Below, in pieces: positions 7,221-15,738 of a stretch of 32,006 bases of DNA. The notes beneath the pieces are model-generated. The model was not told the DNA's origin and ran no database searches. It saw only the letters and a list, made by a program, of their open reading frames with translations. The translations under genes and the position numbers were made by a program. Source of the stretch: Acidobacteriota bacterium (GTDB lineage Bacteria; Actinomycetota; Acidimicrobiia; Acidimicrobiales; RAAP-2); assembly GCA_019352075.1 (NCBI GenBank), contig JABBOA010000006.1:1-32006 (forward strand). The letters are read 5' to 3'. The first letter of the stretch is position 1; each line of letters opens with the position of its first letter.

Positions 7221-8006
7221 GTGCCCGAAGTGCTCGAAGTCGAGTCGTACCGTCAACTCGCCGAGACCGTCGTCGGCGCCACGATCCGTCAGGGCTGGAG
7301 TGACTCCTACGCGGCGAAGAAGCTCCTCACCAGCACTCAGTGGTCGCGAACCGTTCGGGGCCTCACGATCACCGGCACTGGTCGTCGCGGCAAACTGATG
7401 TATCTCGAGACCGACGGCGTGCGACTGGCCATGCGCTTCGGGATGACCGGCGTCCTGCTCGTCGATTCGGCGACGGGTATCGACGGCTTGTTCTACGGAC
7501 CCCTTACCTACCGGGAGCAGTGGATCCGCGCCGGACTCGAATTTTCCGACGGTCGTCGGCTGTTGCTGCACGATCCGCGACGCCTCGCGCGCGTCGAGAT
7601 CGACCCCGACCTCTCGTTGCTCGGTCCCGATGCGCTGACGCTGACGAAGGCGCAGTTCGCCACGGTCCTGGCGGTATCACGGGGCGAGGGACCGGCGATC
7701 AAGGCCCGTCTGCTCGATCAGTCGGCGCTCGCGGGAGTGGGAAACCTGCTGGGCGACGAGATCCTGTTCCGTGCCGGCATCGATCCGCGCACGCCCGTCG
7801 CACGTTTGACACCGGCGCAGCGCGCGGCGCTCTACGCCGCGTTCACGCGCACCATGAGGACACTGCAACGTCGAGGCGGATCGCACCTCGGCGATCACAT
7901 GCCCGGACGATTCCTGGGGGGCCTGTGTCCCCTCGACGGGGGTGCCATGCGCAGTACCGTCGTTGGGGGAAGGACCACCTATTGGTGCGCGGTGCACCAA
8001 AAATAA
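7221..8006 (+). CDS. Fpg/Nei family DNA glycosylase with an atypical zinc finger
   Basis: The family excises oxidised bases and nicks abasic sites in base-excision repair. After removal of the initiator residue the protein begins Pro-Glu (PEVLEVE), giving the catalytic N-terminal proline and glutamate. K58 in GRRGKLMYL matches the conserved Fpg lysine, and the helix-two-turn-helix reads KARLLDQSALAGVGNLLGDEILFRAGI. The start must be the GTG at 7221, since only this places proline second. The C-terminal finger is unusual: instead of four cysteines it has C236-x2-D239 and C256-x2-H259. It is 261 residues long. The frame is open far upstream to 6132, but that stretch is antisense to the F420-beta-like gene. 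Fpg versus Nei specificity cannot be decided. Confidence 0.88.
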   Translation: MPEVLEVESYRQLAETVVGATIRQGWSDSYAAKKLLTSTQWSRTVRGLTITGTGRRGKLMYLETDGVRLAMRFGMTGVLLVDSATGIDGLFYGPLTYREQWIRAGLEFSDGRRLLLHDPRRLARVEIDPDLSLLGPDALTLTKAQFATVLAVSRGEGPAIKARLLDQSALAGVGNLLGDEILFRAGIDPRTPVARLTPAQRAALYAAFTRTMRTLQRRGGSHLGDHMPGRFLGGLCPLDGGAMRSTVVGGRTTYWCAVHQK

Positions 8007-8058
8007 GAATCTCAGTGGCCCGTCGGGACGATTGGCGAATTAGGGGAAGAATGTAACA

Positions 8059-8679
8059 ATGCAACATTTCATCTCGCAGTATGGCTACCTCGGCCTGTTC
8101 ATCATCACGGTCCTCTCCTCCGCGTGCTTGCCGATTCCTTCCGAAGTGGCCTTCGGATTGGCCGGCGCCTTCTGTACGACGGCCTTCACCACGCATCCCC
8201 AGTTCAGTGTCGTCAACGTCGTGATCATCGGGACGATCGGGGAGGTCATCGGTTCGGTGATCGCCTATGAGCTGGGTCGTTTCGCCGGGCGCGCCGTCGT
8301 CGACCGATACGGCAAGTATCTGCTCCTCTCGCATAAGGATCTCGACTCCGCCGAGGTGTGGTTCGAGAAGTACGGTACGCCCTCGGTGTTCATCGGTCGT
8401 CTGGTCCCGGTGGTGCGGGCCCTCATTTCGCTGCCCGCGGGCCTGGCCGAGATGAATCGTGTCCGCTTCCTCGCGTTGACCACCCTCGGCTCGGTCATCT
8501 GGGCGGCGCTCATCACCGAATTGGGTTACCACGCTGGTAAGAACCAACACTTCGTGAAGTACTTCCACGATGCGCAGTACCCGATCATTGTCGTGGCGGT
8601 CGTGGTGCTCGCCGCGGGCGTGTGGCACCGCTGGCGCTCAATGAAGAAGCCGGCGCGTCACGCCCGGGGTCGAGGTTAA
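8059..8679 (+). CDS. DedA family membrane protein
   Basis: This is a DedA (SNARE-associated PF09335) integral membrane protein; family members are implicated in undecaprenyl-phosphate or phospholipid flipping and membrane homeostasis. The 206 residues include the N-terminal helix YGYLGLFIITVLSSACLPIP with the conserved PIPSE segment. Then come GSVIAYELGRFAGR and the signature FIGRLVPVVRALISLPAGLAEM with its conserved arginines and proline, followed by two more hydrophobic helices. The C-terminus is basic. A GGGGAAG ribosome-binding site lies about nine bases upstream of the ATG. The TAA stop lies in the same GTTAAC palindrome as the stop of the convergent peroxiredoxin gene, giving a four-base overlap. 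Specific substrate unknown. Confidence 0.9.
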   Translation: MQHFISQYGYLGLFIITVLSSACLPIPSEVAFGLAGAFCTTAFTTHPQFSVVNVVIIGTIGEVIGSVIAYELGRFAGRAVVDRYGKYLLLSHKDLDSAEVWFEKYGTPSVFIGRLVPVVRALISLPAGLAEMNRVRFLALTTLGSVIWAALITELGYHAGKNQHFVKYFHDAQYPIIVVAVVVLAAGVWHRWRSMKKPARHARGRG

Positions 8680-9140
8680 CCCTCGAGCACCGCGCGCACG
8701 CGCTCGGCGTGACCTTTGGTGCGCGGGCCGTACCACGCGTGTTCGATGAGTCCGGTCGGTCCCACCACGAAAGTCGAACGAATGACGCCCACGACCTGCT
8801 TGCCGTAGAGCATCTTCTCCCCGTAGGCCCCGTAGGCCGCCATGGTGGTCGTGGCGGGGTCGCTCAGTAGGTCGAAGCCGAGCGCGTACTTGGCGCGAAA
8901 CGCGCGGTGCGAGGCCCCGTCGTCGGGCGAGACCCCCACGACGCGAACCCCCAGTCGTCGGAGTTCCTTCAATTCATCGTTGAAGCCGCACGCTTCGACG
9001 GTGCAGCCCGGGGTGTCGTCGGCCGGGTAGAAGTACAGGACGAAACGCTGCCCCGACAACGAGTGCGACGTGACGAGCTCCCCGTCGTGGTTGGGTAGTG
9101 AGAACGGGGGCGCGGTCGCGCCGACCTCGAGGCGGGTCAT
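8676..9140 (-). CDS. bcp: Thioredoxin-dependent thiol peroxidase, BCP/PrxQ type
   Basis: This peroxiredoxin reduces hydrogen peroxide and organic hydroperoxides using thioredoxin. The 154-residue protein has the expected length and fold. The peroxidatic cysteine C46 sits in YFYPADDTPGCTVEACGF, and the resolving cysteine C51 is five residues later, as in atypical two-Cys PrxQ enzymes. Conserved VVGVSPD and STFVVGPTGLIEHAWY segments follow. AAGGAG with short spacing precedes the ATG at 9140. A TAGTCT hexamer (9186-9181) is a plausible -10 that overlaps the helicase promoter on the other strand. The gene converges on dedA with a four-base overlap. Confidence 0.93.
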   Translation of the reverse strand: MTRLEVGATAPPFSLPNHDGELVTSHSLSGQRFVLYFYPADDTPGCTVEACGFNDELKELRRLGVRVVGVSPDDGASHRAFRAKYALGFDLLSDPATTTMAAYGAYGEKMLYGKQVVGVIRSTFVVGPTGLIEHAWYGPRTKGHAERVRAVLEG

Positions 9141-9179
9141 GGTACTCCTTCGGTGGCAGGCCGGGGTCGACCTCGCACC

Positions 9180-9186
9180 TAGACTA
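9180..9186. promoter_or_regulatory. Overlapping bidirectional -10 hexamers for bcp and the helicase
   Basis: The seven bases TAGACTA read TAGACT rightward (9180-9185) and TAGTCT leftward (9186-9181), both TAnnnT. Leftward use gives bcp a leader of about 34 bases with AAGGAG. Rightward use gives the helicase a leader of about 73 bases. Two polymerases could not initiate at once, so the two genes may compete. Assignment rests on hexamer match only. Confidence 0.4.
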
Positions 9187-9192
9187 GGAGAG

Positions 9193-9209
9193 AAGCTCCA
9201 GACGAGCTT
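9193..9209 (+). other. Hairpin at the start of the helicase leader
   Basis: AAGCTC (9193-9198) and GAGCTT (9204-9209) form a perfect six-pair stem with a five-base loop (CAGAC), at or very near the predicted 5' end of the DEAD-box helicase mRNA. The next T run is absent, so it is not a terminator. It may protect the transcript end or be a target of the helicase itself. Confidence 0.4.
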
Positions 9210-9264
9210 GGGCCCTCCTTACGAACGCCGGTTCCGGGTCCAACCGAGAAACGACCGTAGGCCC

Positions 9265-10512
9265 ATGAGTAGTGAAACTATTTCGACATCCATGTCCCAG
9301 GACTCTTACGACACGAAGAAGACCTTCGCCGAACTCGGAGTGGTCCAGGAGCTCGTCGCCGTCTTGAGCGCCCAGGGCATCACCACCGCCTTCCCCATTC
9401 AGGCGATGACGATCCACGACGCCCTCGCGGGTCGCGACGTGTGTGGCAAGGCGAAGACCGGATCGGGCAAGACCTTGGGATTCGGCCTGCCGCTGCTCCA
9501 GCGTGTCGCGGCCAGCGCGGAACTCGTACGCGCCGTCGGGGGGCCCGCCCGCCCCCGGGCGTTGGTCCTGTTGCCCACGCGCGAACTCGCCGTCCAGGTG
9601 CACGAGGTGCTCGAGCCCCTCGGGGCCGCCCTCGGGCTCCACGTCAACGCGGTCTACGGCGGCGCGGACATCGAACGCCAGATCAAGTCGTTGCGCAAAG
9701 GGTGCGACGTCATCATCGCCACGCCGGGGCGGCTGATCGACCTCGGCGACCGCGGCGAGCTCAACGTCGAGGGTCTCGACGTCCTGGTGCTCGACGAAGC
9801 CGACCGGATGGCCGACATGGGTTTCATGCCCCAAGTGGAGTGGGTGCTGCGGCGCATCGCCGAGCACCCGCACCAGACGTTGCTGTTCTCGGCGACGTTG
9901 GACGGCGCGATCGACCGACTCGTCAAGCGCTACCTGACTGACCCGGTCTTCCACGAGGTCGCCAGTGACAGTCAGACGGTGTCACTGATGGTGCACCATT
10001 TCTTGAGCGTGCACCAGATGGACCGTATCAAGGTGGCCGCCACTATCTGCAACTCCTTCGATAAGACGATCATCTTCTGTCGGACCAAGCGTGGCGCGGA
10101 CCGACTGGTCGAACAACTCCAAAAGGAGGGTGTCGACGCCGCGGCGATCCACGGGGACCTGCGACAGAGTCAGCGCGAGAAGGCCCTCGCCGACTTCAGT
10201 GCGGACCGGCTCTCGGTGCTCGTCGCGACCGATGTCGCCGCGCGCGGTCTGCACATCGACGGGGTGGACTGCGTGATGCACTTCGACCCGCCCGAGGACC
10301 ATAAGGCGTACCTGCACCGTTCGGGACGCACCGCTCGCGCCGGCTCGACCGGCGTCGTGGTGTCGCTGCTGCTGTGGAATCAGATGATCGACGCCGAAGT
10401 CATCATGCGTCGACTCGCCATGAAACGACCCATCGTGGAGATCTTCTCCAACGACGCGCGCCTGAAGGACCTGGCGAACTGGGACCCGACCAAGGAGTCG
10501 GCAGTTTCGTGA
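9265..10512 (+). CDS. DEAD-box ATP-dependent RNA helicase
   Basis: This is an RNA helicase of the RhlE/CsdA-like bacterial DEAD-box group, acting in ribosome assembly or RNA turnover. The 415 residues show all core motifs: the Q motif (FAELGV...FPIQAM, 21-48), Walker A AKTGSGKT (63-70), PTRELA, TPGR and LDEADRM (DEAD 177-180). They continue with SAT, the HGDLRQSQRE segment, VATDVAARGLHIDGVD and HRSGRTARAG. The C-terminal tail is short, with no basic RNA-binding extension, so it is a minimal helicase. The ATG at 9265 is chosen; an in-frame ATG at 9292 is possible, and the open frame back to 9070 is rejected as antisense to bcp. Its stop overlaps the next gene as GTGA. Confidence 0.92.
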   Translation: MSSETISTSMSQDSYDTKKTFAELGVVQELVAVLSAQGITTAFPIQAMTIHDALAGRDVCGKAKTGSGKTLGFGLPLLQRVAASAELVRAVGGPARPRALVLLPTRELAVQVHEVLEPLGAALGLHVNAVYGGADIERQIKSLRKGCDVIIATPGRLIDLGDRGELNVEGLDVLVLDEADRMADMGFMPQVEWVLRRIAEHPHQTLLFSATLDGAIDRLVKRYLTDPVFHEVASDSQTVSLMVHHFLSVHQMDRIKVAATICNSFDKTIIFCRTKRGADRLVEQLQKEGVDAAAIHGDLRQSQREKALADFSADRLSVLVATDVAARGLHIDGVDCVMHFDPPEDHKAYLHRSGRTARAGSTGVVVSLLLWNQMIDAEVIMRRLAMKRPIVEIFSNDARLKDLANWDPTKESAVS

Positions 10513-11246
10513 GCGACGCCGCACTGGCCATCCACCAACCCAACCCTCTCCTCCAGCGCGCGCTCGTGGTGGTGGCGCACCCCGACGACATCGATTTCGG
10601 GATGGCGGGCACCATCGCCGTGCTCACGGGTCAGGGTGTGGACGTGGCGTACTGCCTCATCACCTCGGGTGACGCCGGCGGCGATGACTCCACGCTGACC
10701 AAGGATGAACGCGCCAAGGTCCGTGAGTCCGAGCAGACGGCCGCCGCCGCCGTGGTCGGAGTGACGAGATTGAGCTTCCTGCGCTGGCCCGATGGGCAGG
10801 TCGAGCCCACCTTGGAACTTCGCAAGGCCATCTCTCGCGTCATTCGCGAGCACCGGCCCGATCTGGTGATCACGCAGAGCCCCGAGAGGAACTTTGAGCG
10901 GATCTACGCCTCGCACCCCGACCACATGGCGGCGGGCGAGGCCACCCTGCGCGCCGTCTACCCCGACGCCCGTAACCCTCACGCCTTTCCCGAACTCCTC
11001 GAGCAGGGCTACGCCCCCCACGCGGTGGCGACGGTGTGGTTGGGCGGATCGACGCCCAACCTGGTGGTCGACATCACCGAGAGCTTCGCGACCAAGATCG
11101 CGGCGTTGCGTTCGCACGTCTCCCAGGTGGGTCATCGCGTCGACCTCGAGGAGACCATGCGGGCGTGGGCGACGACCAACGCCCAGGTCGCCGGTCTCGC
11201 GCCCGATCGACTGGGCGAGACGTTTCGCGTCGTCAACACCGCTTGA
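10509..11246 (+). CDS. PIG-L (LmbE-like) family deacetylase
   Basis: This is a zinc-dependent N-acetylglucosaminyl deacetylase of the PIG-L/LmbE family, which includes the mycothiol enzymes MshB and Mca. The 245-residue protein has the metal motif VVVAHPDDID (H24, D26, D27) and the third ligand segment ASHPDHMAAGEA (H136, H139). It also has GDAGGDD and FLRWPDGQ, both typical of the family. The GTG at 10509 overlaps the helicase stop (GTGA), so the two are co-translated, though no functional link is obvious. It is shorter than I expect for MshB and Mca, so I do not assign it to mycothiol. The substrate is unknown. Confidence 0.88.
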   Translation: MSDAALAIHQPNPLLQRALVVVAHPDDIDFGMAGTIAVLTGQGVDVAYCLITSGDAGGDDSTLTKDERAKVRESEQTAAAAVVGVTRLSFLRWPDGQVEPTLELRKAISRVIREHRPDLVITQSPERNFERIYASHPDHMAAGEATLRAVYPDARNPHAFPELLEQGYAPHAVATVWLGGSTPNLVVDITESFATKIAALRSHVSQVGHRVDLEETMRAWATTNAQVAGLAPDRLGETFRVVNTA

Positions 11247-11257
11247 GCGCACCGGTT

Positions 11258-11263
11258 TAGGGT
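11258..11263 (+). promoter_or_regulatory. Leaderless -10 hexamer for the SulP gene
   Basis: TAGGGT ends exactly six bases before the ATG at 11270. The same hexamer with the same spacing is found at rpiB. No ribosome-binding site is apparent. Confidence 0.5.
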
Positions 11264-11269
11264 GGTCCC

Positions 11270-12982
11270 ATGGCGAGAACGTCGCCGCGCGACCATCACG
11301 ACAACGAACGCATCCCCGTCGGCGAACGTATCGCTTCGCACGCCGTCGGTGACCTCCTGCGCGGGGTCACTCGTCACAACGCCGCCGGTCAGGCCCTCGC
11401 CGGGGTGACGCTACTGGCCATCGCCATCCCCGAGCAGCTGGCGACGTCGCAATTGGCGGGAGTGCCGGCCTTCGCCGCGATGATCGCCTTCATCGCCGCG
11501 ACGTTCGCCTTCATTCTCTTCGGGTCCAATCCGATCGTCTCGGTGGGGGCCGATTCGACGATCGCCCCGCTGTTCGCGGTGGCGCTGTTGCGCATCGCGT
11601 TGCCCGATTCACCCCAGTACTACGCCGTCGTGGCCGCGACCGCGGTCGTGACGGGCGTGCTGGTCATGGCGGTGGGACTGTTCCGACTCGGTTGGCTCGC
11701 CGATTTCATGTCGGTCCCCATCGTGACCGGATTCCTCAGCGGCATCGGCGTCATCATCGTGGTCCACCAGCTCCCCCACGCGCTGGGCGTCACCGCGGGC
11801 GGCGACTCGGTGCTCCAACGCCTCACGTCGCTCGGTCAGCACTGGGGGCATCTCAGCGGGTGGTCCACCGGTCTCGCCCTGGCCACGCTCACGGTGATGG
11901 TGCTCGGTGAGGTCATCGATCCCCGGTTGCCCTGGGCCCTCGCCGCGGTGACGGCGGGTGCGGTGCTCTCGTCGACCCTCTCGCTCGCCCACCACGGCGT
12001 CGAGGTGCTCGGATCGGTCAGCGTGGGTTGGCCCCACTGGCGCTTGTCGTGGTTCACATTGCACGACTGGGGGGTCATCGCCATGACGTCGCTCACGCTC
12101 CTGGTGGTGATCATGAGCCAGAGCGCGGCGACCTCTCGCTCGTCGGCCGACGAGATCGGCGTCGCCGACGATCTCAGCCGCGACTTCGTCGGCATCGGTG
12201 TGGCCAATGTGGCGGCCGGTCTGTTGGGCACGATCCCCGTTGACGCTTCACCCGCGCGCACCACGGTCTCGCAGCTCGCGGGAGGGCGCACCAAACTCGT
12301 CGCGGTGGTGGCCGGAGGGGGTGCGCTACTCCTCTCACCGCTCGCGGGGGTCGCCCGCACGATCCCCCTGGCGTCCCTGGCGGGCATCTTGTTGTTCATC
12401 GCGGGTCGTCTGGTCAAGTTGTCGCGGCTTCGCAGTATCGCGCACACGAGCCGGGTGGAGTTCGCCTTCGCTCTCGTCGCGATGTTCGGCGTCGTCTTCT
12501 TGGGCGTCGAATCGGGGCTGGCCCTGGCCGTCGCCCTGGCGATCCTGGCACAGATGTGGCGTTCGGCGCGCCCGCGCATGGTCGAGTTGGGCCGTCGTGA
12601 GGGCACCACGAGCTGGGAGCCCTACGACGCGAAGTCGGTCGAGGGCGTCGACCACGTCCTCGCGGTCTTCTTCGACGAGGACCTGTTCTTCGCCAACGCC
12701 GGCGTCTTTCGCCGCGAATTGCACGACCTGATGCATCGACACCCCAAGACCCGCCACGTGGTGCTCGACGCAGTGGCCATCTCTGACATCGACTTCACCG
12801 CGCTGGCCACCCTCGGCCAGATTGCGCGTGACCTCGACCGTGATCACGTCACCTTGTCACTCGCGCGCGCCAACGATGCCGTGCGCCACTCGTTCGCGCG
12901 CGCGCCCGACGACGTGCTGCGAGGGCTCAAGCACTACGACAGCGTCGACGCCGCGGCGTCGCACGCGATGAAGGGCGGTTAG
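11270..12982 (+). CDS. SulP family anion transporter with STAS domain
   Basis: This is an SLC26/SulP-type membrane transporter; bacterial members move sulfate, bicarbonate or dicarboxylates. The 570 residues start with a hydrophilic stretch of about 30 residues, then a long multi-helix membrane domain. That domain opens with the family segment [25 protein letters not shown]. The conserved [14 protein letters not shown] and [22 protein letters not shown] regions follow. A cytoplasmic STAS domain of about 110 residues closes the protein, with the core [13 protein letters not shown]. Which anion it carries cannot be decided; no carbonic anhydrase or sulfate assimilation gene is adjacent. It starts at the ATG with a leaderless-type hexamer and ends overlapping the aconitase stop by four bases. 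Confidence 0.92.
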   Translation: MARTSPRDHHDNERIPVGERIASHAVGDLLRGVTRHNAAGQALAGVTLLAIAIPEQLATSQLAGVPAFAAMIAFIAATFAFILFGSNPIVSVGADSTIAPLFAVALLRIALPDSPQYYAVVAATAVVTGVLVMAVGLFRLGWLADFMSVPIVTGFLSGIGVIIVVHQLPHALGVTAGGDSVLQRLTSLGQHWGHLSGWSTGLALATLTVMVLGEVIDPRLPWALAAVTAGAVLSSTLSLAHHGVEVLGSVSVGWPHWRLSWFTLHDWGVIAMTSLTLLVVIMSQSAATSRSSADEIGVADDLSRDFVGIGVANVAAGLLGTIPVDASPARTTVSQLAGGRTKLVAVVAGGGALLLSPLAGVARTIPLASLAGILLFIAGRLVKLSRLRSIAHTSRVEFAFALVAMFGVVFLGVESGLALAVALAILAQMWRSARPRMVELGRREGTTSWEPYDAKSVEGVDHVLAVFFDEDLFFANAGVFRRELHDLMHRHPKTRHVVLDAVAISDIDFTALATLGQIARDLDRDHVTLSLARANDAVRHSFARAPDDVLRGLKHYDSVDAAASHAMKGG

Positions 12983-15660
12983 GCCTGGGCCAACTGTCGC
13001 AGGACGAAGTTGAGGACGCCGCCGTGACGGTAGTACTCGGCTTCGGTGGGCGTGTCGATACGTAGTCGCACTTCGAACGACAGCGTCTCACCGTTCTGGC
13101 GCACCGCGCTCACCGTCACCCGGTTGACGGTCTCTGAGCGGTTGAGCGGATCGAGGCCGTGGATGGAGAACGTCTCGGTCCCGTCGAGGACGTAGGTGGC
13201 GGCGGACTCACCGTTGAGGAACTGCAGTGGCAGCACGCCCATACCCACCAGGTTGGACCGGTGGATGCGTTCGAAGCTCTCGACCAGGACTGCCTTGACG
13301 CCCAGGAGCTTGGTGCCTTTGGCGGCCCAGTCACGACTCGATCCGCTGCCGTATTCCTTGCCGCCGATGATCATCAACGGCGTCCCTTGGGCGTGATAGG
13401 CCATGGCCGCGTCGAAGATCGACATCTCGGTGCCCTCGGGCAACTTGATGGTCACACCACCCTCGGTGCCCGGGGCCAGTTGATTGCGTAGGCGGATGTT
13501 CGCGAAGGTGCCGCGAACCATCACCTCGTGGTTGCCCCGTCGCGTGCCGTAACTGTTGAAGTCGGCGGTGCCAACGCCCCCGTCGGTGAGGTAGCGCCCC
13601 GCGGGTACGTTGGGACGGATGTTGCCAGCTGGCGAGATGTGGTCCGTGGTCACCGAATCACCGAGCTTCGCGAGGACACGGGCGTTGTCGATGTCGCGCA
13701 CCAGTCCCGGCTCCATGGTGAGGCCCTCAAAGTACGGGGGCAACTTGACGTAGGTCGAACGATCGTCCCACGCGTACGTCACGGCGTTCGTGGTGGGCAC
13801 GCCTTGCCACCTCTCGTCGCCGGAGAAGGCACTGGCGTAACGCTCTTCGAACATCTCGGGCGTGATCGAGGACCGTACGGCGGCCGCCACCTCGGCGTCG
13901 CTGGGCCACAGGTCCGCCAGGTACACCGGCGCGCCGTCACGGTCGACGCCGAGAGGTTCGCTGGAGAGGTCGATGTCGATGGTGCCGGCGAGGGCGTAGG
14001 CCACGACCAGGGGCGGTGACGCGAGGAAGTTCTGCTTCACGTCGGGGTGAATGCGTCCCTCGAAGTTGCGATTGCCCGACAAGACGGACACCACCGAGAG
14101 GTCGTGCTCGTTGACCGCTTCGGACACCCCCTCCAGGAGCGGCCCGGTGTTACCGATGCACGTGGTACAGCCGTATCCCGCGAGGTAGAAGCCCAACTGG
14201 TCCAGCGCGTCGACGAGGTGAGCGCGCTCGAGGTAGTCCATCACCACGCGACTGCCCGGGGCCAGAGACGTCTTGACCCACGGCTTGGTGGCGACGCCGC
14301 GTTCGACGGCGGCCTTCGCCACGAGACCGGCGGCCACCAGGACCGACGGATTGGACGTGTTGGTGCACGAGGTGATGGCCGCGACGGTGACGGCGCCGTC
14401 GCGCAGGTGCTCGGCGGCACTGACGCCCAGCACCTCCTTGGGTTCGCGACCCAGCGCGCTGCGAAAAGCGCCACGGGCGCCCGAGAGTGACACGCGGTCC
14501 TGGGGACGCTTGGGTCCGGCCAGACTCGGTTCGACACTCGACAGGTCGAGCTCCACGTGTTCGGAGTACGTGGGTTCGGGGGACTCGGCGTTGTGCCACA
14601 CGCCCTGAGCCTTGGCGTAAGCCTCCACGAGCGCGAGCTGCGGCGCGGGTCGACCGGTGAAGGCCAGGTAGTCCAGCGTGACCTGGTCGATGGGGAAGAT
14701 GGCGCAGGTCGCACCGTACTCGGGGGACATGTTGCCGATGGTGGCGCGGGTCTCGAGCGAGAGTGACGAAACCCCCGGGCCGTAAGCCTCGACGAACTTA
14801 CCCACGACGCCGTGACGCCGCAGCAACTCGGTGATGGTGAGCACGACGTCGGTGGCGGTGACGCCCTCGCGCGTCGCGCCCGAGAGGCGCAGTCCCACGA
14901 CGGGGGGGATCAGCATCGACGTGGGCTGACCCAGCATCCCCGCCTCGGCTTCGATACCACCGACGCCCCAACCCAGCACGCCCAGCCCGTTGACCATGGT
15001 GGTGTGCGAGTCGGTGCCCACCACCGTATCGAGATAGGCCATCCCCTGGTTCTCGAAGACCACCCGGGCGAGGTGCTCGAGGTTGACCTGGTGGCAGATG
15101 CCCATGCCCGGAGGAACGACGCGGAACTGGTCGAAACTGCTCTGGGCCCACTTGAGGAAGGTGTAGCGCTCGATGTTGCGGTCGTACTCGATGGCCACGT
15201 TCTGCTCGTAGCTCTCGGGGGTGCCGGTGCGCTCGAGGATGACGGAATGGTCGATGACCAGTTCGACGGGGACCAGCGGATTGATCTTGGCCGGGTCGCC
15301 GCCCAGAGCGATGATGGCGTCGCGCATCGCGGCGAGGTCCACGACCGCGGGCACGCCGGTCAGGTCCTGCATCAGCACCCGCTCGGGGGTGAAGGCAATC
15401 TCCCGGGCCTCATCACCCGCGGCCTCGCCGTGGCGGGTGGGGGTCTCACTCCAGCGCGCGAGGGCCTCGATGTCCGCCGCGGTGACCTTGACGCCATCCT
15501 CGTGACGCAGGAGGTTCTCCAGTAGCACCTTGATCGAGTAGGGCAGACGGTCGATGGCGAAGGCGCTCAGACCACTGGCGCGCAACGAGTAGTACTGCAG
15601 GGTGCGCCCGTCCACGTCCAGGGTGTCGAGCGCGTTGAAGGAGTTGAGGGAAGGGGTCAT
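12979..15660 (-). CDS. acnA: Aconitate hydratase A
   Basis: Aconitase interconverts citrate and isocitrate in the TCA cycle and in iron-free form can bind RNA in some bacteria. The 893-residue product has the family length. Its three [4Fe-4S] ligands are C432 ([11 protein letters not shown]), C498 and C501 ([14 protein letters not shown]). Other core regions are [23 protein letters not shown], the swivel-domain linker, and [26 protein letters not shown] near the C-terminus. The ATG at 15660 gives [14 protein letters not shown], a usual AcnA N-terminus; the frame open to 15921 would overlap argS and is rejected. A CAGAAT hexamer lies six bases upstream, a partial match to the leaderless pattern. 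It is divergent from argS and convergent with the SulP gene. Confidence 0.95.
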   Translation of the reverse strand: MTPSLNSFNALDTLDVDGRTLQYYSLRASGLSAFAIDRLPYSIKVLLENLLRHEDGVKVTAADIEALARWSETPTRHGEAAGDEAREIAFTPERVLMQDLTGVPAVVDLAAMRDAIIALGGDPAKINPLVPVELVIDHSVILERTGTPESYEQNVAIEYDRNIERYTFLKWAQSSFDQFRVVPPGMGICHQVNLEHLARVVFENQGMAYLDTVVGTDSHTTMVNGLGVLGWGVGGIEAEAGMLGQPTSMLIPPVVGLRLSGATREGVTATDVVLTITELLRRHGVVGKFVEAYGPGVSSLSLETRATIGNMSPEYGATCAIFPIDQVTLDYLAFTGRPAPQLALVEAYAKAQGVWHNAESPEPTYSEHVELDLSSVEPSLAGPKRPQDRVSLSGARGAFRSALGREPKEVLGVSAAEHLRDGAVTVAAITSCTNTSNPSVLVAAGLVAKAAVERGVATKPWVKTSLAPGSRVVMDYLERAHLVDALDQLGFYLAGYGCTTCIGNTGPLLEGVSEAVNEHDLSVVSVLSGNRNFEGRIHPDVKQNFLASPPLVVAYALAGTIDIDLSSEPLGVDRDGAPVYLADLWPSDAEVAAAVRSSITPEMFEERYASAFSGDERWQGVPTTNAVTYAWDDRSTYVKLPPYFEGLTMEPGLVRDIDNARVLAKLGDSVTTDHISPAGNIRPNVPAGRYLTDGGVGTADFNSYGTRRGNHEVMVRGTFANIRLRNQLAPGTEGGVTIKLPEGTEMSIFDAAMAYHAQGTPLMIIGGKEYGSGSSRDWAAKGTKLLGVKAVLVESFERIHRSNLVGMGVLPLQFLNGESAATYVLDGTETFSIHGLDPLNRSETVNRVTVSAVRQNGETLSFEVRLRIDTPTEAEYYRHGGVLNFVLRQLAQA

Positions 15661-15738
15661 GACACTATTCTGCCCCTTTTTGCGTCGCGTGCGGCGCCGT
15701 GGCACCCGGTGGTGGGGACCAGATGGGAGAATGCGACG

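Noticed and set aside
9070-9264. 65-codon N-terminal extension of the DEAD-box helicase
   Set aside because: It is antisense to bcp and contains no domain; the Q motif begins shortly after the ATG at 9265.
10509-11246. PIG-L gene as mycothiol MshB or Mca, linking to the trio often placed near mshC
   Set aside because: The protein is shorter than I expect for those enzymes and no other mycothiol gene is present; only the family-level call is supported.
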